Assembly (NCBI RefSeq): GCF_050947875.1
Contig: NC_134577.1
Location: 69,878,639-69,942,638 of the forward strand
Direction of reading: 5' to 3'
Length of the DNA: 64,000 nt
From: Dermacentor variabilis
Lineage: Eukaryota; Arthropoda; Arachnida; Ixodida; Ixodidae
The notes under the pieces were generated by a model, which saw only the letters and a list, made by a program, of their open reading frames with translations, was not told the origin of the DNA and ran no database searches. The position numbers and the translations under genes were made by a program. The first letter of the stretch is position 1. Each line of letters begins with the position of its first letter. This document shows, in pieces, positions 47,876 to 57,449 of the stretch.

Positions 47876-48161
47876 CGTGAGACTCTCCAGTGTGCCTTAA
47901 ATAGACTGGATGACAGGCCATTTACGGAAGCGAAGATCTTGGGAGCCTGGCCTCACAGTTCATTGGCCCAGAAAGCCGTTCGAGCGCTTTTTCGCTACCT
48001 GAGGGCAACAGACTTGTGTGCCCGACTATAGACGTCCTACACTTAAGTTCTCTCTCTTCCTCTTTCACTCCCCATTCCCCTCCCCACGTGTAGGGTAGCA
48101 AACTGGACTCAGTCTAGTTAACCTCCCTGCCTTTCCGTCTTCCCTTCTCTCTCTCTCTCTC
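47857..48161 (+). mobile_element. Second 3' end of the same I-type LINE, head-to-head with the first
   Basis: From about 47857 (CTGTTCTCGCTTCGATAATC) the plus strand encodes the last 60 or so residues of the same ORF (FDNQRETLQCALNRL ... LRATDLCARL, stop), followed by the same 3'UTR (ACTCCCCATTCCCCTCCCC; GTAGGGTAGCAAACTGGAC) and (CT)n end. It matches the reverse complement of 45161-45462 with few differences. The two copies therefore form an approximately 300-bp inverted repeat around 2.4 kb. The junction sequence is shared by both, suggesting microhomology. Confidence 0.85.
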
Positions 48162-48470
48162 TACAATTATTATTAGGGTTATAATTATATTCGAGTGCTG
48201 ATTGCCGTGTTATAGTTTGTTAACGAAACTACCCCTCAATTCTAAATATTGTAAGGCAGTTTGTCGTGTGCGTATCATGGCCACGCATGCTTATATCGCC
48301 TTTCCGTTTCTCTACCACGGTTGCGCTTTAAAACCACGGCGCTGCAAGTTTGCTTTCCTTTCCTTCCCTTATCTCCGCCCTTAAACTGGCTCTCTTAACT
48401 ACTACACGCAGAGACAAAGAAACAGCACGCGCATGCGATCGCATAGATGAGATGAATACATATATATAGA
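48162..48470 (+). repeat. Local repeat unit, copy A
   Basis: Begins ACAATTATTATTAGGG and contains GCTGATTGCCGTGTTATAG, GGCAGTTTGTCGTGTGCG and GGCCACGCATGCTTATATCG. It recurs at 48850-49140 and again, truncated, at 49141-49243. Non-coding. Confidence 0.8.
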
Positions 48471-48849
48471 AAAGCATCAGTCATAGCTCTCGAAGTATAA
48501 TATAATATAATATAGAATAGCTCTCGAAGATAGCTATTCCGGCGGCTAGCTTCCCACGCTATGCGTGCCGTCCTCGCACCTGTTAAAGCTTTTCCTAGAC
48601 GCTAGAGCTACACTATTCCTGCGCAACCTTGAGCGATTGGAAAGCGCGTTTTCCACGCCTGGCCGGCGGAGAGGGGAGGCTTCGTTCCGGCCGCGAAGCT
48701 CTCCACATCCCCGTAAGGAGCCTGGTAGTGGTCTCGTGCTGCCGATGCCCTCTCGGTGAGCGCATATTTCCCCCCTCATCTTTTAAGAGATTCAATACAT
48801 ACAAGCATTTGTCTCGCAAACCAGATTTATTTCAAGGGAATTTTCCACG

Positions 48850-49140
48850 TCTCAATTATTTCTCTCATCGTATTCGAGCGCTCATTGCCGTGTTATAGTT
48901 TGTTAACGAAGCTTCCCCTCAAGTCTAAATATTGTAAGGCAGTTTGTCGTGTGCGTATCATGGCCACGCATGCTTATATCGCCTTTCCGTTTCTCTACCA
49001 CGGTTGCGCCTTAAAACCACGGCGCTGCAAGTTTGCTTTCTTTTCCTTCCCTCTTCTCCGCCCTTAAACTGGCTCTCTTAACTACTACACGCAGAGGCAA
49101 GAAACAGCGCGCGCTTTAGATCCTATAGATGAGATGAATA
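48850..49140 (+). repeat. Local repeat unit, copy B
   Basis: Nearly identical to copy A from TTCGAG (48873) through CTACTACACGCAGAG, offset by 683 bases from copy A. It is separated from copy A by about 380 bases (48471-48849) that include an imperfect repeat of AGCTCTCGAAG and GC-rich unassigned DNA. Confidence 0.8.
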
Positions 49141-49243
49141 TTTACAATTATTATTAGGGTTATAATTATATTCGAGTGCTGATTGCCGTGTTATAGTTTG
49201 TTAACGAAGCTTCCCCTCAAGTCTAAATATTTTAAGGCAGTTT
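49141..49243 (+). repeat. Local repeat unit, copy C (truncated)
   Basis: Begins with the same ACAATTATTATTAGGG as copy A and runs to TAAGGCAG, then breaks off. It is offset 298 bases from copy B, so B and C are directly tandem. Confidence 0.8.
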
Positions 49244-49440
49244 TCCTAGTCTCTAAAGCCGCTCGAGTTCACGCTGCTCCTCTGGCGGCCATTTTTCCAA
49301 GAAATTTTCCGAGAAAAATCGACTGTCGCGGACAACACCAGCCCCTTTCCACATAAGTATGAGGCTCGGAGCAGGAGCTATGGCGCTTGAAAGTAACCGC
49401 TGGCTTGACGAACCAACCGACTGAGCTACCTTTCCGGGCA
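49244..49440 (-). repeat. tRNA-like sequence, degenerate
   Basis: On the minus strand GCCCGGAAAGGTAGCTCAGTCGG contains an excellent A-box (TAGCTCAGTCGG), but no B-box follows and the arms do not pair. It is probably the head of a decayed SINE. Rejected as a tRNA gene. Confidence 0.35.
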
Positions 49441-49724
49441 ACATTGAAGGATCACGAGTTCAAATCACAAGTTATGTTCCTTTTTTCCCCCCTTTTTTTT
49501 CTTTTTTTAATGTCTTTTCCTTCATTTTATCACTGTACGGAAACCCTCCTAAAAGAAAAAGTTATATATCCTCAATTATGTGTGGCCACACATGTGCAGG
49601 TCATAAATACCAGGTTCCCTAGCCGAGTGCCATCCATGCGGTAGAACCGAGCTCAGATTGGCCCACCTTGACTGATCAAATTGGGCACCACTGTAGGTTA
49701 AATGAGGCGTACAACTCCTGCGGG

Positions 49725-49963
49725 ACCCGCCGTGGTTGCTCAGTGGTCATGGTGTTAGACTGCTGAGCACGAGGTCGTGGGATCGGACCCCGGCCACGGC
49801 GGCCGCATTTCGATGGGGGCGAAATGCGAAAACACCCGTGTACTTAGAATTTGGTGCACGTTAAAGAACCCCAGGTGGTCGAAATTTTCGTTGTCCTCCA
49901 CTAAGGCGTGCATAATCAGAAAGTGGTTTTGTCACGCAAAACCCAATTCTCAAATTTTTAATT
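49725..49963 (+). mobile_element. Ruka-like SINE inserted in the RTE leader, 12-bp target duplication
   Basis: Head CCGCCGTGGTTGCTCAGTGG with an A-box-like TTGCTCAGTGG, B-box-like GGGATCGGACCCC, then GCCGCATTTCGATGGGGGCG, GGTGCACGTTAAAGAACCCC and AGAAAGTGGTTTTGTCACGC. It is flanked by the identical 12-mer AACTCCTGCGGG at 49713-49724 and 49964-49975. Removing the SINE and one copy of the 12-mer leaves a continuous leader. Retroposition into the RTE is therefore well supported. Confidence 0.85.
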
Positions 49964-49976
49964 AACTCCTGCGGGG

Positions 49977-50035
49977 ACGGTAGAGTATCCGTCTCCAGTG
50001 CAAAAGGACCGTGATTCAAATCACGGTGCAGCGCA
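49977..50035 (+). promoter_or_regulatory. tRNA-like module in the RTE leader (possible pol III-type promoter)
   Basis: GGACGGTAGAGTATCCGTCT resembles a D-arm/A-box region. GTGATTCAAATCACGGTGC, about 30 bases on, resembles a T-arm with a B-box-like GATTCAAATC. It lies 115 bases before the endonuclease start. Function is inference; it may be a captured SINE head. Confidence 0.4.
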
Positions 50036-50152
50036 ATTCTCCACCGGAAAATACAAAAAAAACTTGTGTTGAGAAAATTGCACAAACAGGCCTGGAGTGC
50101 GGCCTGATCCCGGTGACCAGAACCGGTAACGCACTCTCTCACCAGAGCAGGA

Positions 50153-51721
50153 TTGGCCACCCTGGTGCAGTACTGGGCCACAACCTCCTATATGAATACA
50201 ACAATCAAACCCCGGCCCTCAGTCCCCAGCAGCCGCGAAGCAACTGACCACGGCGGCGGTCAGATCTGTGACGCTGCAGAGGGTGCTAAGAATACCTGGC
50301 TCCGGAAAGGCCGCCATTGGAATCTGAACCTGGCAACGTTTAACGTTAGAACGCTATCTAGCGAGGCGAGTCTAGCAGTGTTATTGGAGGAATTAGAGGG
50401 TAGTAAATGGGATATAATAGGGCTCAGTGAGGTTAGGAGGACAAAAGAAGCATATACAGTGCTAAAAAGCAGGCATGTACTGTGTTACCGGGGCTTAGCA
50501 GAGAGACGAGAACTAGGAGTCGGATTCCTGATCAATAAGGAAATAGCTGGTAACATACAGGAATTCTATAGCATTAACGAGAGGGTGGCAGGTCTTGTTG
50601 TGAAGCTTAATAAGAGGTACAAATTGAAGGTGGTACAAGTCTATGCCCCTACATGCAGTCATGATGACCAGGAAGTCGAAAGCTTTTATGAAGACGTGGA
50701 ATCGGCGATGGGTAAAGTCAAAACAAAATACACTATACTGATGGGCGACTTCAATGCCAGGGTAGGCAAGAAGCAGGCTGGAGACAAGTCAGTGGGGGAA
50801 TATGGCATAGGCTCTAGGAATAGCAGAGGAGAATTATTAGTAGAGTTTGCAGAACAGAATAATATGCGGATAATGAACACCTTTTTCCGCAAGCGGGTTA
50901 GTCGAAAGTGGACGTGGAGGAGCCCGAATGGTGAGACTAGAAATGAAATCGACTTCATACTCTGCGCGAACCCTGGCATCATACAAGATGTAGACGTGCT
51001 CGGCAAGGTACGCTGCAGTGACCATAGAATGGTAAGAACTCGAATTAGCCTAGACTTGAGGAGGGAACGGAAGAAACTGGTACACAAGAAGCCAATCAAT
51101 GAGTTAGCGGTAAGAGGGAAACTAGAGGAATTCCGGATCAAGCTACAGAACAGGTACTCGGCTTTAACTCAGGAAGAGGACCTTAGTGTTGCAGCAATGC
51201 ACGACAATCTCATGGGCATCATTAAGGAGTGCGCAATAGAAGTCGGTGGTAACGCCGTTATACAGGAAACCAGTAAGCTATCGCAGGAGACGAAAGATCT
51301 GATCAAGAAACGCCAATGTATGAAAGCCTCTAACCCTACAGCTAGAATAGAACTGGCAGAACTTTCTAAGTTAATCAACAAGCGTAAGACAGCGGACATC
51401 AGAAACTATAATATGGATAGAATTGAACAGGCTCTCAGGAACGGAGGAAGCCTAAAAACAGTGAAGAAGAAACTAGGAATAGGCAAGAATCAGACGTGCG
51501 CGTTAAGAGACAAAGCCGGCAATATCGTTACCAATATGGATGAGATAGTTCAAGTGGCTGAGGAGTTCTATAGAGATTTATACAGTACCAGTGGTACCCA
51601 CGACGATAGTGGAAGAGAGAATAGCCTAGAGGAATTCGAAATCCCACAGGTAACGCCAGAAGAAGTAAAGAAAGCCTTTGAGCTATGCAAAGGGGGAAGG
51701 CGGCTGGGGAGGATCAGGTAA
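50153..51721 (+). CDS. RTE-clade LINE endonuclease (apurinic/apyrimidinic-type) and RT N-terminus
   Basis: 522 codons. The endonuclease domain starts at about residue 57 (NLATFNVRTLS). Its catalytic blocks are E in LSEVRR (about 92), YAPTC (about 163), GDFNARVG (about 197), NEIDFIL (about 263) and SDHRMV (about 288). It would nick target DNA to prime reverse transcription. A linker rich in Lys/Glu follows, then the start of the RT domain (VTPEEVKKAFELCK). The frame then shifts in a G-run near 51695 and ends 10 codons later. In intact RTE elements endonuclease and RT form one protein, so this is one gene split by a single-base frameshift. Such sequences are often mislabelled craniofacial development protein 2. 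Start choice: the first Met of the open frame; a later Met is equally possible. Confidence 0.9.
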   Translation: MATLVQYWATTSYMNTTIKPRPSVPSSREATDHGGGQICDAAEGAKNTWLRKGRHWNLNLATFNVRTLSSEASLAVLLEELEGSKWDIIGLSEVRRTKEAYTVLKSRHVLCYRGLAERRELGVGFLINKEIAGNIQEFYSINERVAGLVVKLNKRYKLKVVQVYAPTCSHDDQEVESFYEDVESAMGKVKTKYTILMGDFNARVGKKQAGDKSVGEYGIGSRNSRGELLVEFAEQNNMRIMNTFFRKRVSRKWTWRSPNGETRNEIDFILCANPGIIQDVDVLGKVRCSDHRMVRTRISLDLRRERKKLVHKKPINELAVRGKLEEFRIKLQNRYSALTQEEDLSVAAMHDNLMGIIKECAIEVGGNAVIQETSKLSQETKDLIKKRQCMKASNPTARIELAELSKLINKRKTADIRNYNMDRIEQALRNGGSLKTVKKKLGIGKNQTCALRDKAGNIVTNMDEIVQVAEEFYRDLYSTSGTHDDSGRENSLEEFEIPQVTPEEVKKAFELCKGGRRLGRIR

Positions 51722-52953
51722 CAGCAGATTTGTTGAAGGATGGTGGTCAGATTGTTCTAGAGAAACTGGCAACCCTGTATACTCAATGCCTCATAACCTC
51801 GAGCGTACCGGAATCTTGGAAGAACGCTAACATAATCCTAATCCATAAGAAAGGGGACGCCAAAGACTTGAAAAATTATAGACCGATCAGCTTACTGTCC
51901 GTTGCCTACAAAGTATTTACTAAGGTAATCGCAAATAGAATCAGGAACACCTTAGACTTCTGTCAACCAAAGGACCAGGCAGGATTCCGTAAAGGCTACT
52001 CAACAATAGACCATATTCACACTGTCAATCAAGTGACACAGAAATGTGCAGAATATAACCAACCCTTATATATAGCTTTCATTGATTACGAGAAAGCGTT
52101 TGATTCAGTCGAAACCTCAGCAGTCATGGAGGCATTACGGAATCAGGGTGTAGTTGAGCCATATGTAAAAATACTGGAAGATATCTATAGCGGCTCCACA
52201 GCCACCGTAGTCCTCCACAAAGAAAGTAACAAAATCCCTATAAAGAAAGGCGTCAGACAGGGAGATACGATATCTCCAATGCTATTCACAGCATGTTTAC
52301 AGGAGGTATTCAGAGGCCTGGAGTGGGAAGAATTGGGGATAAAAGTTGATGGAGAATACCTTAGCAACTTGCGATTCGCTGATGATATTGCCTTGCTTAG
52401 TAACTCAGGAGACCAATTGCAATGCATGCTCACTGACCTGGAGAGGCAAAGCAGAAGGGTGGGTCTGAAAATTAATTTGCAGAAAACTAAAGTATTGTTT
52501 AACAGTCTCGGAAGAGAACAGCAGTTTACGATAGGTAGCGAAGCACTGGAAGTGGTTAGGGAATACATCTACTTAGGGCAGGTAGTGACCACGGATCCGG
52601 ATCATGAGACTGAAATAACCAGAAGAATAAGAATGGGCTGGGGTGCGTTTGGCAGGCATTCTCAAATCATGAACAGCAGGTTGCCACTATCCCTCAAAAG
52701 GAAAGTGTATAACAGCTGTGTGTTACCAGTACTCACATATGGGGCAGAAACCTGGAGGCTTACAAAAAGGGTTCTGCTGAAATTGAGGACGACGCAACGA
52801 GCTATGGAAAGAAGAATGATGGGTGTAACGTTAAGGGATAAGAAAAGAGCAGATTGGGTGAGGCAACAAACGCGGGTAAACGACATCTTCGTTGAAATCA
52901 AGAAAAAGAAATGGGCATGGGCAGGACATGTAATGAGGAGGGAAGATAACTGA
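51685..52953 (+). CDS. RTE-clade LINE reverse transcriptase (downstream half after the frameshift)
   Basis: 422 codons overlapping the upstream frame by 37 bases. RT blocks in order: GKAAGEDQVTADLLKDGG, SWKNANIILIHKKGD, YRPISLLSVAYKVFTK, DQAGFRKGYST, FIDYEKAFDSV, KGVRQGDTISPMLFT and the polymerase box FADD at about residue 231 (DNA 52375-52386). The thumb-like C-terminus (CVLPVLTYGAETW; MMGVTLRDKKRADWV) follows. All catalytic residues look intact. The TGA at 52951 is premature: the same frame continues RVTDWIPREGKRSRG and, past a TAG at about 53012, reaches GEAFALQWA near 53130. Both stops can be explained by single C-to-T changes. Confidence 0.9.
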   Translation: MQRGKAAGEDQVTADLLKDGGQIVLEKLATLYTQCLITSSVPESWKNANIILIHKKGDAKDLKNYRPISLLSVAYKVFTKVIANRIRNTLDFCQPKDQAGFRKGYSTIDHIHTVNQVTQKCAEYNQPLYIAFIDYEKAFDSVETSAVMEALRNQGVVEPYVKILEDIYSGSTATVVLHKESNKIPIKKGVRQGDTISPMLFTACLQEVFRGLEWEELGIKVDGEYLSNLRFADDIALLSNSGDQLQCMLTDLERQSRRVGLKINLQKTKVLFNSLGREQQFTIGSEALEVVREYIYLGQVVTTDPDHETEITRRIRMGWGAFGRHSQIMNSRLPLSLKRKVYNSCVLPVLTYGAETWRLTKRVLLKLRTTQRAMERRMMGVTLRDKKRADWVRQQTRVNDIFVEIKKKKWAWAGHVMRREDN

Positions 52954-53155
52954 TGGTCATTAAGGGTTACGGACTGGATTCCAAGGGAAGGGAAGCGTAG
53001 CAGGGGGCGGTAGAAAGTTAGGTGGGCGGATGAAATTAAGATGTTTGCAGGGACAACATGGCCACAATTAGTACATGACCGGGGTAGTTGGAGAAGTATG
53101 GGAGAGGCCTTTGCCCTGCAGTGGGCGTAACTAGGCTGATGATGATGATGATACA

Positions 53156-53834
<679 letters not shown>

Positions 53835-54720
53835 TAGTTTATTATTAGACATTATTACAATTATAAAGGAAATGTAATTCAGAAGGAGGTCCCAAAGTAA
53901 GAAGTGTCAGGGGGCCTCCTGTTATAAATTATATAAAAATAAAGAATATCCGATTAGCAACGAAGGTAAGGACGGCGTCAGAATACAATCAACATATTAG
54001 AAGTAATTAATGAAACATGTGGTACTTGAACGTTACACAGAAATGAGCAACAATAATTGTATATTGAAATACACATGAAAGTACTAACATTACAGTAATT
54101 GAATAGGAGTTTAATTATTATGTAACTGCGCAATCCAGCAATGCAACAAAACTAATTTACAAACGGCTAATATTCTATGAACGTAAAATCTATTACACAG
54201 TAATGAATTTATGCACACGCATACATACATACGTCCACATGCACATATAAACACATATACACTTGTATAATATTGAGGTAAGGTATGTTGTTAACAAGAA
54301 TTATTTTAGAAGCTGCCGGAAGAGGTGTAGTGAGGAGCGTGATGTAATGTTTGATGGGAGTGAATTCCAAAATGAAATTGCAGAAAAGAAGGCTGTCATT
54401 TTACCGCAGTTAGTGTTGATTTCAGGAAGCAAGAGATTATTATTTTCAGAAAACCGCTTGTTATTTGTATTGAAAAGTTGAGTTAGGCGAAGCAACTCAG
54501 TTGGAATGTCACTGTTTCTGCTTCTATACAGTATAAGACTTAGTTTGAGTTGAAATGTGCAAGTTAAGGGTAGAGTTTCAAGAGTGCAAAAAAAATGGGC
54601 GCTGCTGATGCGGTGTATGAACCGTGGATAATTGTTCGGACCGCCCCGTTCTGAAGGTGGATGAGGGATGTGTAGTAATTTAAACCTATACAGAAACTTA
54701 TACGAATCCCGTTTAACCAA
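53835..54720 (-). pseudogene. CR1/L2-like LINE 3' end: RT C-terminus plus 3'UTR
   Basis: A 139-codon minus-strand frame (54720-54301) matches the C-terminal domain of CR1/L2-type LINE proteins: RFKLLHIPHP, the RNSDIPTELLRLTQLFNTN region, LPEINTNCGKMTAFFSAISF and WNSLPSNI. The RT core is missing. About 460 bases of AT-rich 3'UTR follow, then the tetranucleotide tail. The frame itself has no stop until its natural-looking end. Confidence 0.7.
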
Positions 54721-54740
54721 AAACTTTCTACCCCCATATA

Positions 54741-55015
54741 TACGAGAGCGATATGTGCAAGCTATGCAAGTCTGCTAGCGCCACCATTCAACACGCGTTG
54801 TGGGGATGTAAAAGATATCAAGATAAAATGGCAGTCTCTCCGGAAGATCTACGGGCGCGGCGGTAGGCCGCGCTGCTCAGGTCAGAACTCCAAGACCTAC
54901 GTTGGGCCGTCCAGCGAGCCATGGAGGCCGTTCAGGAACAGCAGTTCGCAGTAGCCATTTAGGCGGCTTGATGCCCGGGCCTACCAATCGCCGGATGCCA
55001 AATAAAGTTATCTCG
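54741..55015 (+). pseudogene. I-type LINE 3' terminus (C-terminal finger and 3'UTR)
   Basis: The plus strand encodes a finger (MCKLCKSASATIQHALWGC, C-X2-C...H...C), then SPEDLRARR, a stop, LLRSELQDLRWAVQRAMEAV and a stop. The 3'UTR ends AATAAAGTTATCTCGCTCGC followed by (TCGC)n/(TA)n. It is only 0.27 kb, a heavily 5'-truncated copy. It abuts the CR1-like fragment in opposite orientation. Confidence 0.65.
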
Positions 55016-55244
55016 CTCGCTCGCTATATATATCGCGACAGATGCGGTTAGCATAAATATATCGCCTCTTGTTGCCTAACTAGATTTCGAGAATTGACGT
55101 TGTGATTGACGGAATTCTCGTTTTTTAATAAATATTATAATTTCACCCGACTGGATTGATGCCTATTTCCGGGAAATACTAGAATTCAGTTTTGATAATT
55201 GCAGCAAGCATTATGAAATTTGTGGATGTGAATTTCGGAGAAAC

Positions 55245-56580
55245 AATTTCACTCTCGCTGACTATTGATATTGAAATGTACGAGAATATTATTTGTGCCT
55301 ACGTGGTTCTCGATCACGCAGTTACAGCGCCCGAAAGCGGGGTAACGGGATAAGCGTTAAAATACACAGCGCTGAATGACACCGAAATGTCCACTTCCTT
55401 ATGTTTACGGCTTCAGTTGCCGGTGTTTGGTGGCTGCTACTCAACTTAATTATAATTCCCATCAGCTTATTGGTTGGTATGTTTTGGACATCGGGATTAC
55501 CTAACTGCGAATGTTCTCGCACCCCGGCTCATACTCTGGCCAAATTGAATAATGGCAATATTTTTTATATTTGTTTACTTCTGAGCGTAGGTTTCAATGT
55601 TGAAGAAGGAGTCGGTGTTGTTTATTTGGTGTGGAAGAGCTGGAGCCGCCGGCAATGAAGGAACAAGTGATGCATTAAGCGTAGCATAATGTAGGCAAGT
55701 GTTAGCATCCACATATATGCATATCGCAAACGCTAAAAAACACTCGTAGCGAAAACGCTAAGATTGGTGCCTTTGTTTACCCACGTTTTCTGCTCGTAGT
55801 CCTAAAGGTTATACTTTTAATGGCGGTGAATTATGCATTTGTGCTGAGATCAATTCTCGCTAACGACGCCGAGACGAACAAGTCACCGAAAGAGTATAAA
55901 GAAGAAAATATAAGTAAAACAAGAGACATCTACGAAGTGTTTATTCTATATTAACTATGCACATTCCTTTCTATAGAATACCAATGAGCATATGTTTCTA
56001 GAAGTCAAATTGTTCGTGCGTTTAGTGCTAGTGGCCATAAAGCCTGCATATTCTTATGTGTTCTGCTATTTGTGCAAGAACAGAAAGCACACGTATATTT
56101 AAAGTCACTTACTGTGCCATATTGACCTTTCCTAGTTGCTCTAACTTATGGATTACCTAAATGCTTGGCCGGGTGTACAAAGTGAGGCATCGCTGAGTGG
56201 TGCCTCAATGAGACCTCACTGGGAGGCTGAGACCAGCAGCCTTGGTTTTAGGTTGTAAACCCAACCATAAACAAGAATTATCTTTAATACGTAAGAAATG
56301 CTATGTTAATTGAATAAGTTACGTATAATTGCGTCTGCACCCTGGCTGTTGTCATATGGAAAGTTATTGGGGGGTTCCTTAATTCTGAGGGTACTATTTT
56401 GACAGCGTCATAGTGGACAACCAAAAAATATTTCACGCTCAGCATTACATTACTCAGCCAAGCTCAGACCCCTTGCCTAAAGGTGACAATCTGTATGAGT
56501 AAACTTCTTTTCCTAAACATGCTATCGAAAACATGCTGTGCAACCACTGGATTGCATAGCAGAAAATGTAATCGGAAAGT
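55245..56580. repeat. Long non-coding repeat, subfamily N1 copy 2
   Basis: Collinear with 20985-22385 in the same orientation, with moderate divergence. It contains GGGGTAACGGGATAAGCG, TGTTTTGGACATCGG, AACAAGTGATG, ATTTGTGCTGAGATCA and GTGCAACCA. No protein domain is recognised. Confidence 0.7.
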
Positions 56581-57449
56581 TACGCCATCAACATAACAAT
56601 ATTTTCATACCCCTATATTGTACAATGTGTAATTTTGGTTTAAATAATGACTGTATAAAATGAAATTCTATAAAAGGCATCCTTGTTTCCAACTAATGTA
56701 TAAGCGATAGTTTTTTTAGTCAGATTTATGCGAAAAATTTATGAGATTTAGGTTTTATTGCGATAGGAGTTGTATGGGAAATCGAGGTGAGTGTTCGCTT
56801 TGGTCATCAACGTCGGCGTCGCCGTGAGCCCCCGTATTAAGGCAAAGTGGAATAAGTCGTAATCGCTCCAGGAAGGCTGCAATGGGGGCGTCTTGATGCA
56901 CGCCCAATGTTGGGCGTCGTATGATAAAGGGTGCGCTAGATGGGAAGGGGGTGGTGAGCGCGCGGTACCGTGATCAAGTGAGGGCAATGGGTTGGGGGAG
57001 GCATGTGAGCGCATGTCTCCTTTGCTAGTCCTGCCGTTGCTGTGCTTGGTTATCCGCGCGGCTGATCGCGTACACTACGCTCACCCTATCTAGAAGACCA
57101 AGGGCACTGCCGTCGAACTGTGCGACATCCTATCGGCACCACCCGGTCACTCGCCATACGACATTGTGCGGAGATATATATTTCAAACTATGCGAAATAA
57201 ACCATAAGTATTTAGCTAGCGGTGTGTCGCATGGGTTCTATCCACGTCAGTGTGTGGTTTGCGCTGAAGGGTGCATGATACCGTACAACACGCTGGAGAA
57301 GGCAGTACTTGCATGCACGGAGCGATTTACGAACGGGAGCGACTGCAAGCGCTCTTCTCGTCCGCAGATCTTGGGAATCACCGTCAATCATAGCCCCTCA
57401 CACAGATGCAAGCACTCCTCGGGACTAGTTTCCCGTCGTTCGACGACGG
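56581..57449. other. No gene seen; GC-rich repeat-like stretch
   Basis: 56748-57080 contains an 88-codon minus frame without a domain and the CGTCGGCGTCGCC phrase. It may be a dispersed repeat related to the 24.7-kb stretch. A 97-codon plus frame (57164-57457) has several cysteines but no recognisable knuckle pattern. The last part may be decayed Gypsy gag. Confidence 0.35.

Larger units (their letters stand above)
49565..53155 (+). mobile_element. Near-complete RTE-clade LINE
   Basis: This envelope covers a presumed leader from about 49565, a SINE inserted at 49725-49963, a tRNA-like module at about 49977-50035, the endonuclease frame (50153-51721), the RT frame (51685-52953, readable to about 53130 through two stops), and a short (TGATGA)n-type tail at 53139-53153. 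The 3' ends of the copies here and at 42.5 kb agree. Defects: one frameshift near 51700 and two nonsense codons close to the 3' end. The 5' border is inferred from the continuity of the sequence around the SINE and is uncertain. Confidence 0.75.

Noticed and set aside
45278..48161. Simple twin-priming inversion of one LINE copy
   Set aside because: The inverted part repeats the 3' end and 3'UTR of the main copy instead of supplying missing 5' sequence.
49380..49440. tRNA gene with an excellent A-box
   Set aside because: No B-box and no cloverleaf. Kept only as a degenerate tRNA-like sequence.
50686..51141. 151-codon minus-strand ORF
   Set aside because: Shadow of the RTE endonuclease frame on the opposite strand.
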